Positions 6,463-13,776 of a stretch of 15,329 nucleotides of DNA are shown piece after piece (the first letter of the stretch is position 1; every line of letters starts with the position of its first letter). A model generated the notes under the pieces. That model was not told the DNA's origin. It searched no databases and saw nothing but the letters and a program-made list of their open reading frames with translations. The position numbers and the translations under genes are program-made. The stretch lies in assembly GCA_937997955.1 (NCBI GenBank), contig CALLDR010000164.1:1-15329 (forward strand), read 5' to 3'. The DNA is from an uncultured Emergencia sp. (lineage in GTDB: Bacteria > Bacillota > Clostridia > Peptostreptococcales > Anaerovoracaceae).

Positions 6463-6523
6463 GCAAAAACCAAAACATGCCGTCCGCCTGATTCCATAAA
6501 CAGAACCAGACGGTCCGGCATGT
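6463..6523 (-). terminator. Rho-independent terminator of yicC-gmk-rpoZ
   Basis: ACATGCCG (6475-6482) is complementary to CGGCATGT (6516-6523), with further partial pairing inside (CCG/CGG and CTG/CAG). On the minus strand the stem is followed by TTTTGGTTTTT. It starts about 19 nt after the rpoZ stop codon. Confidence 0.8.
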
Positions 6524-6541
6524 CTTCCGCACAAATCGCCT

Positions 6542-6763
6542 TTACAGGGCAGCAGCCTCGCCTTCGGTCTCTTCCTCACGCTTGTAGGTGATCAGATCCT
6601 CCGCGATCTCGTGAGCCGCGATGGAGACCGGCTTGTTGATCTCGCAGTCGGTCAGGATCGGCTTCCCGTCGATGATGTCCCGAGATCTCTTCGCGGCCAT
6701 GATGACCACGGTATAGCGGCTGTCCGCCTTTTTTCTGATTTCGTTGATCGATGGATATAGCAT
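6542..6763 (-). CDS. rpoZ: DNA-directed RNA polymerase omega subunit
   Basis: Omega is the small core RNA polymerase subunit that wraps the C-terminus of beta-prime and aids assembly. The 73-residue protein begins MLYPSINEIRKKADSRYTVV and carries AKRSRDI, the omega hallmark. It ends in an acidic EEETEGEAAAL tail. Length is normal for a Clostridia omega. AAGGAGG lies 7 nt before the ATG. The start codon overlaps the gmk stop by one base (TAATG), so the two are translationally coupled. Its location after gmk is the conserved Firmicutes arrangement, and a terminator follows directly. Confidence 0.96.
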   Translation of the reverse strand: MLYPSINEIRKKADSRYTVVIMAAKRSRDIIDGKPILTDCEINKPVSIAAHEIAEDLITYKREEETEGEAAAL

Positions 6764-7383
6764 TACACTTCCTCCTTATACATTTCAATGAGCTTATAGA
6801 TACTCTTGGACACTCTGGAATGTTCCGCCGTAACGATGGCCTTTACCCTGGCCACGGCCTCCTCCAGTTCTCCGTTGACGACACAGTAGTCGTATTTATC
6901 TATGTAGGATACTTCCTTGAGAGTTTCGGAAAGCCGCAGGTTGATAGCTTCTTCCGTCTCCGAGCCTCTGCCTGTGATCCGCTTGCGCAGCTCAGTCATG
7001 GACGGCGGCAGGATGAAGATGAAGATACCCTTCGGATATACTTCCTTTACGTTGAGCGCTCCCTGTATATCGATTTCCAGCACCACGTCGATGCCGCTTT
7101 CCAGCTTTTCGATGACCTTCGCCTTCGGCGTGCCGTAGTAATTGCCGTAAACCTCCGCGTATTCCAGCAGTCCGCCGGCCTCGGCTTCTTTGAGAAATTC
7201 CTCTTTGGTCGTGAAATAGTAGCTGACGCCCTCCACCTCGCCTGGGCGGGGCTTTCTGGTGGTCATAGATACGGAAATCTCGACCTTGGTGTCCTCCACC
7301 AGCCTCTTGCAGATGGTCCCCTTGCCGGCGCCGGACGGTCCGGAAATGATAAACAGCTTGCCTGAATGTTCAACTCTCTCCAT
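6763..7383 (-). CDS. gmk: Guanylate kinase
   Basis: Gmk phosphorylates GMP to GDP with ATP, in guanine nucleotide supply. The P-loop GPSGAGKGT is at 15-23. The GMP-binding region shows SMTTRKPRPGEVEGVSYYF (about 39-57), then YGNYYGTPK and the EIDIQGA strand. The arginine lid is ITGRGSETEE. Length of 206 residues is typical. AGGAGA lies 5 nt before the ATG. It has its own promoter at 7417-7445 and is followed directly by rpoZ. In many Firmicutes remA lies between yicC and gmk; it is absent here. Confidence 0.98.
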   Translation of the reverse strand: MERVEHSGKLFIISGPSGAGKGTICKRLVEDTKVEISVSMTTRKPRPGEVEGVSYYFTTKEEFLKEAEAGGLLEYAEVYGNYYGTPKAKVIEKLESGIDVVLEIDIQGALNVKEVYPKGIFIFILPPSMTELRKRITGRGSETEEAINLRLSETLKEVSYIDKYDYCVVNGELEEAVARVKAIVTAEHSRVSKSIYKLIEMYKEEV

Positions 7384-7416
7384 TTTTATCTCCTAAACAA
7401 ATTCGTATGAATAAAT

Positions 7417-7445
7417 ATTATACCATATTCTCCCGAAAAAATCAA
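7417..7445 (-). promoter_or_regulatory. SigA promoter of gmk-rpoZ
   Basis: On the minus strand TTGATT (7445-7440), 17 nt, then a perfect TATAAT (7422-7417). It lies in the 67-nt gap after the yicC stop codon and allows gmk-rpoZ to be transcribed apart from yicC. Confidence 0.78.
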
Positions 7446-7450
7446 AGAGA

Positions 7451-8335
7451 TTATTCGATGTTCTGCACCTGCTCACGGATTTTTTCGATCTCCGCTTTGA
7501 TCTGCAGCATCAGCGCCGTGATCTGGATATCGTTGGCCTTGGAACCGATGGTGTTGGCCTCCCGGTTCATCTCCTGCACCAGGAAGTCCAGCTTCTTGCC
7601 GTCCGGCTGGGTGCTGTTCTCAATGATGGAGCCCATCTGGTCCATGTGGCTCTTCAGCCTGGTCAGCTCCTCTGTGATGTTGCACTTGTCAGCGAAGATA
7701 GCGGCTTCCACCAGAATGCGGTCCTCCGGCACGGTGACACTGCCCGCCAGAAGCTCTTTGATCCGCTCCCGCAGCTTCTCCGTGTACGCCTTCGGCACCA
7801 GCTCTGCCCGCTCCTCGATCTGATCCACCAGATCCTTGATCAGGCCGCCCCGCATCAAAAGGTCCGCGGCCAGCTTCTCTCCTTCTACGCCGCGCATGGC
7901 CTCCAGATTTGCCGCCGCCTCCCGCACCGGCTGCAGGATGCACTTCGTCATCTCCTCTTCATCGTCTACGTCGGGAATGGCCTTCAGCACGTCCGGCATT
8001 CCCGCCAGCATGGACAGGGTGATCTCTCCGCTGACGTCAAAGGTTTCCTGCAGGGATTTCAGGTTGTCGTAGTACTGCTGGGCCAGCATGGTGTTCAGAT
8101 TGATATGGACGTCGTTTTCCGTCAGGTTCTCCACCATGATGGACACGTCCACCTTGCCCCTTTTGATCTTCTCCTTCACCGTATTCTTCACCTTGTCCTC
8201 CACAAAGGAATACCGCCGCGGCATCTTCACGGAAATGTCTGAATACCGGTGGTTGACCGATTTGATCTCTACGATGATGTTCCGTTTTCCATCATTATAT
8301 TCGCCTCTTCCGAAGCCTGTCATACTCTTTATCAT
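7451..8335 (-). CDS. yicC: YicC/YloC family endoribonuclease
   Basis: This 294-residue protein has the YicC N-terminal signature MIKSMTGFGRGE and IIVEIKSVNHRYSDISVKMP. The C-terminal DUF1732 part follows: VEAAIFADKCNITEELTRL, then KLDFLVQEMNREANTIGSKA. YicC of E. coli and YloC of B. subtilis are RNA endonucleases acting in RNA decay, and the conserved acidic/His-rich C-terminal region here looks intact. Length is normal. GAGGAGA lies 8 nt before the ATG. It is first in the yicC-gmk-rpoZ group and is read from a promoter overlapping that of the divergent rqcH gene. The yicC/rqcH proximity matches yloA-yloC of Bacillus. Confidence 0.96.
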   Translation of the reverse strand: MIKSMTGFGRGEYNDGKRNIIVEIKSVNHRYSDISVKMPRRYSFVEDKVKNTVKEKIKRGKVDVSIMVENLTENDVHINLNTMLAQQYYDNLKSLQETFDVSGEITLSMLAGMPDVLKAIPDVDDEEEMTKCILQPVREAAANLEAMRGVEGEKLAADLLMRGGLIKDLVDQIEERAELVPKAYTEKLRERIKELLAGSVTVPEDRILVEAAIFADKCNITEELTRLKSHMDQMGSIIENSTQPDGKKLDFLVQEMNREANTIGSKANDIQITALMLQIKAEIEKIREQVQNIE

Positions 8336-8380
8336 CTAACTTTTCTCCTCTTATGCAAATTCATCAATGATAACGTAACT

Positions 8381-8409
8381 ATTGTAGCACATTTCAGAGC
8401 AGTTGACAA
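8381..8409 (-). promoter_or_regulatory. SigA promoter of yicC, overlapping the rqcH promoter
   Basis: On the minus strand TTGTCA (8409-8404), 17 nt, then TACAAT (8386-8381). Its -35 box covers the same TTGACAA (8403-8409) that forms the plus-strand -35 box of rqcH, so the two promoters are back to back on one -35 site. Confidence 0.78.
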
Positions 8410-8432
8410 ATCAATCCTTTCCGGGTTACAAT
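8403..8432 (+). promoter_or_regulatory. SigA promoter of rqcH
   Basis: A consensus TTGACA (8403-8408), 18 nt, then TACAAT (8427-8432). The expected start near 8440 leaves a leader of about 127 nt before the rqcH ATG. The leader contains GCGC-TCC-GCGC and a GCGGCCGC palindrome and then A-rich repeats. Confidence 0.75.
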
Positions 8433-8511
8433 AAGAATCTGTAGAAGAGGCTGATCCGCCGCGCTCCGCGCTGTCTCCGGGCGGCCGCATAAGGCGGGAC
8501 ATGCCGAAAAG

Positions 8512-8567
8512 CATCAAAAGAACATCAAAATAAACATCAAAAGGAGTATCAAAAAGGAGTATCAAAA
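8512..8567 (+). repeat. Five phased ATCAAAA repeats with duplicated ribosome binding site before rqcH
   Basis: CATCAAAA occurs at 8512, 8523 and 8535 and TATCAAAA at 8547 and 8560, a period of 11-13 bp. The last two are each preceded by AAGGAG, so the same 13-bp AAGGAG-TATCAAA block appears twice. The second places AAGGAG 8 nt before the ATG at 8567 and is the functional ribosome binding site; the first lies 13 nt further upstream. Confidence 0.7.
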
Positions 8568-10267
8568 TGGCTTTTGACGGAATCATCACAAGCGCCATGG
8601 TGCGCGAGCTGCAGGACACGATCCTGCTGGGAAAGATCGAAAAGGTCTACCAGCCGGAAAACGACGAGCTGGTCTTTCACATACACACCCGCGCTGGCAA
8701 CGTAAAACTGTACGCTTCGGCCTCCAGCAATCACGCCCGGCTCCACTTCATAGAAGCGAACCTGCCTAACCCTCCGGCGCCCCTGTCCTTCTGCATGCTG
8801 CTGCGCAAGCACCTGCAGGGCGGCCGCATCGTGGACATCGCCCAAAAGGACGCGGAGCGGATCATCGAGATCTCCCTGGAAACCCTCAACGAGCTGGGCT
8901 TCACCGTATCCAAAAAGCTGATCTTCGAGATCATGGGAAAGCACAGCAACATCATCTTGGTGGACATGACCACCGGCAAGATCATCGACAGCATCAAAAG
9001 GGTTTCCATCGACGCCAGCCGGGTCCGCCAGCTGCTGCCCGGCCTGCTCTACGAGTATCCGCCGGCCCAGGACAAAATCGCCTATAAGGAGATCACAGCG
9101 GGCGACCTTGCCGATCTGGCCCAAAGCGGCAACAGCAAAGCCTTTCTTTCCCGCGTCGGCGGCATCTCCCCGGCCATCGCCAGAGAACTGTCCCTCGCCG
9201 CGGCCCCGGAAGACCGGATCGCCGGAATCGCGGACAGCGTCAGACTGAAATCCTTTGTTCCCCGCGTATACACCGACGACAAAGGCGTTCCCCAGGAGTT
9301 TCACATCACCGACCTGGCGGAATTTGAGAACGGCGCGCGGCGGCTGGACTTCGACACCCTGAGCCAGTGCCTGGCGTGGTACTTTGATCACAAGCAGTCC
9401 TCCAACCGGGCAAAGCAGAAATCCAGTGACCTGGTCAAATCGGTCAGCGCCGCCCTGGATAAGCTGTACCTGAAAAAACAGCGGCTGTCCGAGGATCTTT
9501 TGAAAGCGGAGAATTCTGACGATCTCAGGCTCTACGGCGAGCTGCTGACGGCTAACCTGCATCTGGTCAAAACCGGCGACAAGGAGGTCACGGTGGTCAA
9601 CTACTACGACAACTCCCAGGTCACCATTCCTCTGGATCCCCGGTTTACGCCGGCAAAGAACGCGCAGCATTACTACAAGCGCTACGGCAAAGCCATGACG
9701 GCCATCAAAGAGAAACAGATCCAGCTGGAGGAAACCGGTTCGGAGATCGCGTATCTGGAATCAGTGCTGACCTACCTGCAGAACACGGATAAAGTGGAAG
9801 AGATTGAAGCCCTGCGGGGCGAGCTGGTGGAGACCGGCTATGTGCGCCGCCGCAAACAGCAGTTCAAGGAAAAGAAATACAAGGCCCAGCCTCACAGATA
9901 TGTCGTCGACGGCGGATTCACCGTCCTGGTCGGACGCAACAACCGGGAGAACGATATTCTCACCCTGAAGACGGCGGCCAAAACCGACCTCTGGCTTCAT
10001 ACTAAGGATATTCCCGGTTCTCACGTCATCGTGCAGAGCGGCGGAGCCGAACTCAGCGAAAAGGCCATCTTCCAGGCCGCCGCTATCGCCGCGTGGCACA
10101 GCAAGGGCCGGGACAGCGAAAACGTGCCGGTGGACTACGTAAAGGTCCGCTATGTAAAAAAACCAGCCGGGGCAAAGCCCGGCATGGTCATCTTCACCAA
10201 TAACAGAACGGTGTGGGTCAATCCGGGCCTGCCGGACGCCGATGAAAAACAGCAGAAACAGCGATAG
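8567..10267 (+). CDS. rqcH: RqcH, Rqc2/NEMF/FbpA-type ribosome quality control factor
   Basis: RqcH binds 50S subunits carrying an obstructed nascent chain and recruits tRNA-Ala to add C-terminal alanine tails for degradation; older annotation calls it fibronectin-binding protein A. All parts are present over 566 residues: NFACT-N start MAFDGIITSAMVREL, LLRKHLQGG at about 78-86, FEIMGKHSNIIL, a middle helical coiled-coil stretch with LYGELLTANL, and the NFACT-R block LWLHTKDIPGSH at about 475-486 followed by VPVDYVKVRYVKKPAGAKPG. Odd point: the catalytically important Asp-Arg pair near 97-98 reads Glu-Arg (DAERII). AAGGAG lies 8 nt before the ATG. It is single, divergent from yicC, and has its own promoter and terminator. 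The final KQQKQR tail and stop fall within a 24-bp direct duplication (CAGCAGAAACAGCG at 10250 and 10274). Confidence 0.96.
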   Translation: MAFDGIITSAMVRELQDTILLGKIEKVYQPENDELVFHIHTRAGNVKLYASASSNHARLHFIEANLPNPPAPLSFCMLLRKHLQGGRIVDIAQKDAERIIEISLETLNELGFTVSKKLIFEIMGKHSNIILVDMTTGKIIDSIKRVSIDASRVRQLLPGLLYEYPPAQDKIAYKEITAGDLADLAQSGNSKAFLSRVGGISPAIARELSLAAAPEDRIAGIADSVRLKSFVPRVYTDDKGVPQEFHITDLAEFENGARRLDFDTLSQCLAWYFDHKQSSNRAKQKSSDLVKSVSAALDKLYLKKQRLSEDLLKAENSDDLRLYGELLTANLHLVKTGDKEVTVVNYYDNSQVTIPLDPRFTPAKNAQHYYKRYGKAMTAIKEKQIQLEETGSEIAYLESVLTYLQNTDKVEEIEALRGELVETGYVRRRKQQFKEKKYKAQPHRYVVDGGFTVLVGRNNRENDILTLKTAAKTDLWLHTKDIPGSHVIVQSGGAELSEKAIFQAAAIAAWHSKGRDSENVPVDYVKVRYVKKPAGAKPGMVIFTNNRTVWVNPGLPDADEKQQKQR

Positions 10268-10326
10268 AAACAGCAGCAGAAACAGCGCGGGAATAAACCC
10301 GCCGCGTTTCCCCGTCAAGCCCTTCC

Positions 10327-10371
10327 CGTGCAAGTCTTTTTCGTGCAAGTCTTTTTCGTGCAAGTCTTTTT
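10327..10371. repeat. 15-bp tandem repeat, three copies
   Basis: CGTGCAAGTCTTTTT is repeated perfectly three times (10327, 10342, 10357). It is preceded by a degenerate copy (from about 10313) and followed by GTGTGCAA, the beginning of another. It lies between the rqcH stop codon and its terminator, so it is part of the 3' untranslated region. Confidence 0.85.
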
Positions 10372-10378
10372 GTGTGCA

Positions 10379-10422
10379 AATTCCCGCAGTTGAGTAAATG
10401 AGCTGAATGCGGGAATTTTTTC
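10379..10422 (+). terminator. Rho-independent terminator of rqcH
   Basis: AATTCCCGCA (10379-10388) pairs perfectly with TGCGGGAATT (10408-10417), 10 bp with a 19-nt loop, and is followed by TTTT. It lies 111 nt after the rqcH stop codon. Confidence 0.85.
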
Positions 10423-10765
10423 TGCCCGGCAGAAAGCGGATTCTTCCGGGCTATCACGCCTTTCCTGAAAGGCCTAAAATAGGGCGGCTTCCCTAATGCA
10501 AAAAGGCTTTCCTGTCATTTTACTATATATCCTTCAAAAAACGGAACTTCTCTTGGCTTTTCGCCTGCCCCAAAGAAATTTTACTTTCGTTCACAGTCAA
10601 AATTGCGGTTTCATCGCTACCGCAGACTGAAAATTCCTGTTTTATGCCGTCGAAACCCGGCCTTTGCTGTAATTTAAAATCAAATATATCGGACCGAAAG
10701 CATTTATCCTGTCATTCTTCTCGTCATCTTTCTGGCAAAGTTCCGCATTTTGCCCGGTTCAGCGC
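10423..10765. other. Non-coding stretch with short dyads and TCCTGTCATT boxes
   Basis: I see no open frame with a ribosome binding site on either strand. It holds GCCCGG/CCGGGC (10424-10451), a tight inverted repeat GCCTTTC-CT-GAAAGGC (10458-10473), TGCGGT/ACCGCA dyad around 10592-10612, and two of the three TCCTGTCATT boxes (10510, 10707). A structured RNA or remnants of terminators are possible; nothing is recognised. Confidence 0.5.
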
Positions 10766-10821
10766 AAAAAGACAGGAAGCCTCATTTTAATTTCAATTTA
10801 ATTTCATTTTATTTTCCTGTC
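10766..10821 (-). terminator. Rho-independent terminator of the lipase/alarmone synthetase/hydantoinase operon
   Basis: On the minus strand GACAGGAA (10821-10814) pairs with TTCCTGTC (10778-10771), followed directly by TTTTT. The loop is long and A+T-rich (35 nt), which weakens it. It lies 81 nt after the stop codon of the hydantoinase-type gene. A second dyad, GGCAGG-C-CCTGCC, lies at about 10832-10844 without a T-run. Confidence 0.6.
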
Positions 10822-10901
10822 ATTTTCACGGGGCAGGCCCTGCCGCCCCACATGCGAACCGCTGGATCGCGGACTTCAACTTGACATTTGGTGGTATGCC
10901 C

Positions 10902-13094
10902 TCAGCTTTCCAAACCTGTGGTCCTGGCTTCCACTCTGGCTTCTAAGAACAGCCGGTTTTCCTGACCCGCCACATCGTAGTGGTCTTCTATTACCTGGAC
11001 TTCCGTCCGCAGGCGGCCTCTTGCCCCCTGTTCGCGGGCACGGCGGCAGGCTCTTTCTTCCGCCAGAGATCTGGCGGCCTTCAAAGCGTCTGCGTAATAA
11101 TCGAAATACTGCGGAAGGTCGCCGCCGGTGACGATGAATTTCCCCGGTGCCCCCGGCGCCGTGCATGGCTGGATTCTGACCACGCACTGGCTGTTGACGC
11201 TGCCAGCCGCCGCGCCGATGGCATTGGCTACCATGGCAAATTCTGGTACAAGGGCTTTCCCGCGAAGCAGCCCGGCCACGTCTTTCACAAAGATTCCGGA
11301 CGGCGCACCGATGCCGATCAGATTTACCTTTGCAGCGAAATCAGGGGCCACAAACCGGAAACCGTTCCCTGCTGCCGCACCGCTGCCCGGCCTTATGCCG
11401 GCCGCGCTTCTTCCACGGGCGTCCAAACCCTCGTCGCAGCATGCTCCGCAGGCCCCGCGAAAGATCCGTTCCGTCAGCCGTTCCAGCGCCTGCTCGTCTT
11501 CCTTCGGCAGCTCCTGTCCCGTCTCATATTTCATCAGAATACGGACCAGGTTCTGATACAGCCGCAGCTTAGCCAGCTGATAGATGGCCCCGCACACATC
11601 GTCAAAGCTGCCTTTGGTCACCCTGCGCAGATATTCGACGCCCAGGCGCGATGCTCTGACGTCATACTGCACGTAGTCCCCAGTGATATGCATCACGTCC
11701 GTCGGCGTTACGCCGCAGCGGAGGACGACGCCCTCATCTTCCAGCCGTCCCACCTTCAGGATATAAGGGCTGATTCCCACGGCCTTCGCCGCGTCCTCAT
11801 AGATCAAAGGCCCGTCAGCCAGGGCTTTGATCAGCCGCTGTTCACTTTCCGTGTATTTTTCAAGCTGTTCCGGCATGGCCGCCAGCATAAAAAACTGGTT
11901 GGCCGGATAGCTGTATACGCCAAAAGAAGCGGTCAGCTCTTCCAACCGCTCCGTCACCTGCGGATAAGCCGCGGCGGCCATACACAGGGGCACCGCCCGC
12001 CGCCGGTCCAGAAAAAGGCCGTTTTCGCCCCATGCCACGGCCGTATCTCCTCCCAGCGCAAAGGTATCGATGGTGATGCCCTTGACCAAGGTCTTCCAGC
12101 CGCCGATGTTGATGCCCGACTGACTGCTTACCGGCACGCCGCCTTGGACCAGAGCCACATCGCTGGTGGTGCCGCCGATGTCCACGATCAAAGCGTCAAG
12201 ATCCTCTTTTTCATGACAGAGCTCCAGGGCGCCGATGACGCTGGCCGCCGGGCCGCAAAGCAGCGTCTCTACAGGGCGGCGCAGAGCGTAGTCCCGGCTC
12301 ATGATGCTGCCGTCGCTCTTGACCACCTGCATCGGCAGATCCAGCCCCATTTCTGTCAAGGACCGGTCTACAGAATCAAAAAAGCGCCGCATCACCGGCA
12401 GCAGTCTGGCGTTTAACAGTGCCGTGGCTCCCCGCTTCTGGACGTTGATCTCCTGATACAGATCGTAGCCCCGCACACAGGGAATGTCAAGAACCTCGCT
12501 GATGATGGCCTCCGCCTGGCGTTCAAAGGCGCCGTCGTTATATTTGGGATTGATCTGCACCACCGCCGCGCTGTCGTAGACGCCGAAGTCCCGCGCCACG
12601 TGCCGCCGAAAGCCTTCCCAGTCCGGCGTTCCGGCAGAACCGTCAAAGCCGGCAGAACTGACGGAGCCAGCGGAGCCGGCAAAACTGACGGAACCGGCAG
12701 AACCAGCAGAAGTCACGGAACAAGCAGAACCGGCGGAACCTCTCGCCAGCCTGGCCGCGTCTCCTTCCAGAAAGCAGATTTCTGATACGTCCGGCAGGCC
12801 GTACTCCCCCGCCATCTTCTCCACCACGGCAGGCTTGACGCCGATAAAGACCAGCTTCGCCCGGCCGCCCTTTCCCTCCACGCAGGCGTTGGTAGCCAGC
12901 GTGGTGGACAGAGAAATGCACGACGCTTTCGCCACAGCCTCAGGGGCCAGAGCTTTCAGCGCTTTCAGGATCCCTTCCTTTAAATCCTGCTTGGTGGTCA
13001 GAGTCTTTCCATAGGAAAGCACCTGACGGGCCTCTGTATCGTAAACAACCGCGTCGGTACAGGTGCCGCCGGTGTCGATGCCGATGGTGATCAT
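10902..13094 (-). CDS. Hydantoinase/oxoprolinase family protein (HyuA-like), stand-alone
   Basis: This is a 730-residue protein of the ATP-dependent hydantoinase A/5-oxoprolinase/acetone carboxylase superfamily. The N-terminal domain has the first phosphate loop IGIDTGGTCTDAVVYD (about 4-19) and STTLATNACVEGKGGRAKL. The second domain has RGATALLNARLLP (about 221-233), LLCGPAAS, VDIGGTTSDVALV (about 304-316) and FALGGDTAVAWG. No HyuB-like gene is adjacent, so the substrate is unknown. Residues 119-156 are a Gly/Ser/Ala low-complexity insert encoded by 27-bp tandem repeats. Start choice: the frame is open to 13166, but homology begins at MITIGIDTGG, and the ATG at 13094 has GGAGG 8 nt upstream. 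Its ATGA overlaps the stop of the alarmone synthetase gene by 4 bases, indicating coupled translation. Confidence 0.92.
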   Translation of the reverse strand: MITIGIDTGGTCTDAVVYDTEARQVLSYGKTLTTKQDLKEGILKALKALAPEAVAKASCISLSTTLATNACVEGKGGRAKLVFIGVKPAVVEKMAGEYGLPDVSEICFLEGDAARLARGSAGSACSVTSAGSAGSVSFAGSAGSVSSAGFDGSAGTPDWEGFRRHVARDFGVYDSAAVVQINPKYNDGAFERQAEAIISEVLDIPCVRGYDLYQEINVQKRGATALLNARLLPVMRRFFDSVDRSLTEMGLDLPMQVVKSDGSIMSRDYALRRPVETLLCGPAASVIGALELCHEKEDLDALIVDIGGTTSDVALVQGGVPVSSQSGINIGGWKTLVKGITIDTFALGGDTAVAWGENGLFLDRRRAVPLCMAAAAYPQVTERLEELTASFGVYSYPANQFFMLAAMPEQLEKYTESEQRLIKALADGPLIYEDAAKAVGISPYILKVGRLEDEGVVLRCGVTPTDVMHITGDYVQYDVRASRLGVEYLRRVTKGSFDDVCGAIYQLAKLRLYQNLVRILMKYETGQELPKEDEQALERLTERIFRGACGACCDEGLDARGRSAAGIRPGSGAAAGNGFRFVAPDFAAKVNLIGIGAPSGIFVKDVAGLLRGKALVPEFAMVANAIGAAAGSVNSQCVVRIQPCTAPGAPGKFIVTGGDLPQYFDYYADALKAARSLAEERACRRAREQGARGRLRTEVQVIEDHYDVAGQENRLFLEARVEARTTGLES
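12627..12742 (-). repeat. 27-bp in-frame minisatellite inside the hydantoinase-type gene
   Basis: Three consecutive 9-residue units GSACSVTSA, GSAGSVSFA and GSAGSVSSA (12731-12651), with partial units before (GSA) and after (GFDGSAG), are encoded by near-identical 27-bp repeats. Differences are largely at third positions. The repeat sits between two conserved segments of the N-terminal domain. Confidence 0.85.
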
Positions 13095-13762
13095 TCCTTC
13101 ATCCTCCCGATCTTTTCGCGGATCTTCATCATCTTCATGTCCGTCTCCGCGATGACGTCGGCACATTCCTTCAGCTCGCCCATGATCTCGTCTGCGTTGC
13201 TGATATCCTGCTTGTACTTCATCTGGTGTTCCAGGCTGGCCCAGAAATCCATGGCCACAGTCCGGATCTGGACCTCCACCCGCATCGGCCGCTTTTCACT
13301 GGAAAAAAAGACCGGCACTTCCACGATCATGTGGTAGCTGCGGTAGCCGTTGGGCTTGGGATTCTGTATGTAATCCTTGATCTGGATCAGCGTGATGTCG
13401 TCCTGATCCACCAGCATCTTGGCCACCTTGTAGATGTCGTCCACGAAAGAACAGATGACCCGGATTCCCGCCACGTCGTTGAGATTGTCCTCGATGGACT
13501 GCAGCGATATAGGAAAGCCCTGCCGCTGCAGCTTTTCCAGAATACTCATAGGCTTCTTCCGTCTCGATTTGATCGACGAGATCGGGCTGTGGCCGTACAG
13601 GGCCAGCTCATCGTTGAGGATTTCCAGCTTTGTTCTGACCTCGCGAATGGCAGAATTGTACCGCATCATCAAAATATCAAAGTTCTCCAGCATCTCTTTG
13701 GCCGCCTCTGAATCCTCCGGCAAAAAAGCGTTCATCAATTCTTTCAGTCTGTCATCTTGCAT
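13091..13762 (-). CDS. Small alarmone synthetase, RelQ/YjbM type
   Basis: This is a 223-residue GTP pyrophosphokinase family protein that transfers pyrophosphate from ATP to GDP/GTP to make (p)ppGpp. Only a synthetase domain is present: no hydrolase (HD), TGS or ACT domain. Motifs seen are SSIKSRRKKPMSILEKL (about 62-78), NDVAGIRVICSFVDDIY (about 95-111) with the catalytic Asp, PNGYRSYHMIVEVP (about 137-150, the G-loop Tyr), and VEVQIRTVAMDFWASLEHQMKYK (about 162-184) with the catalytic Glu. A basic helix closes it. Start choice: the frame is open to 13888, but GGGGGAG lies 7-8 nt before the ATG at 13762 and homology starts there. It follows the hydrolase gene by 14 nt and overlaps the HyuA-like gene by 4 nt, so expression is by operon. 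RelP/YwaC is the alternative subclass. Confidence 0.94.
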   Translation of the reverse strand: MQDDRLKELMNAFLPEDSEAAKEMLENFDILMMRYNSAIREVRTKLEILNDELALYGHSPISSIKSRRKKPMSILEKLQRQGFPISLQSIEDNLNDVAGIRVICSFVDDIYKVAKMLVDQDDITLIQIKDYIQNPKPNGYRSYHMIVEVPVFFSSEKRPMRVEVQIRTVAMDFWASLEHQMKYKQDISNADEIMGELKECADVIAETDMKMMKIREKIGRMKE

Positions 13763-13776
13763 CTCTATGCTCCCCC

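Noticed and set aside
6158..6499. Three overlapping plus-strand frames up to 113 codons
   Set aside because: They run through the 53-bp minisatellite and the operator region; the translations are repeat-derived (PSKLSIKARA-type) and lack ribosome binding sites.
8549..9670. Minus-strand open frame of 373 codons
   Set aside because: Antisense to rqcH, low-complexity translation, no ribosome binding site; rqcH is certain on the other strand.
10625..10660. Minus-strand GGTTTCGACGGC, reminiscent of the tmRNA 5' end
   Set aside because: No matching tRNA-like 3' half (GGTTCGA...CCA) or tag reading frame lies at the proper distance; judged coincidental.
10980..12416. Long plus-strand open frame of 478 codons
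   Set aside because: It is antisense to the HyuA-like gene, whose protein shows clear conserved motifs; the antisense frame is a by-product of G+C-rich codon use and has no ribosome binding site or recognisable product.
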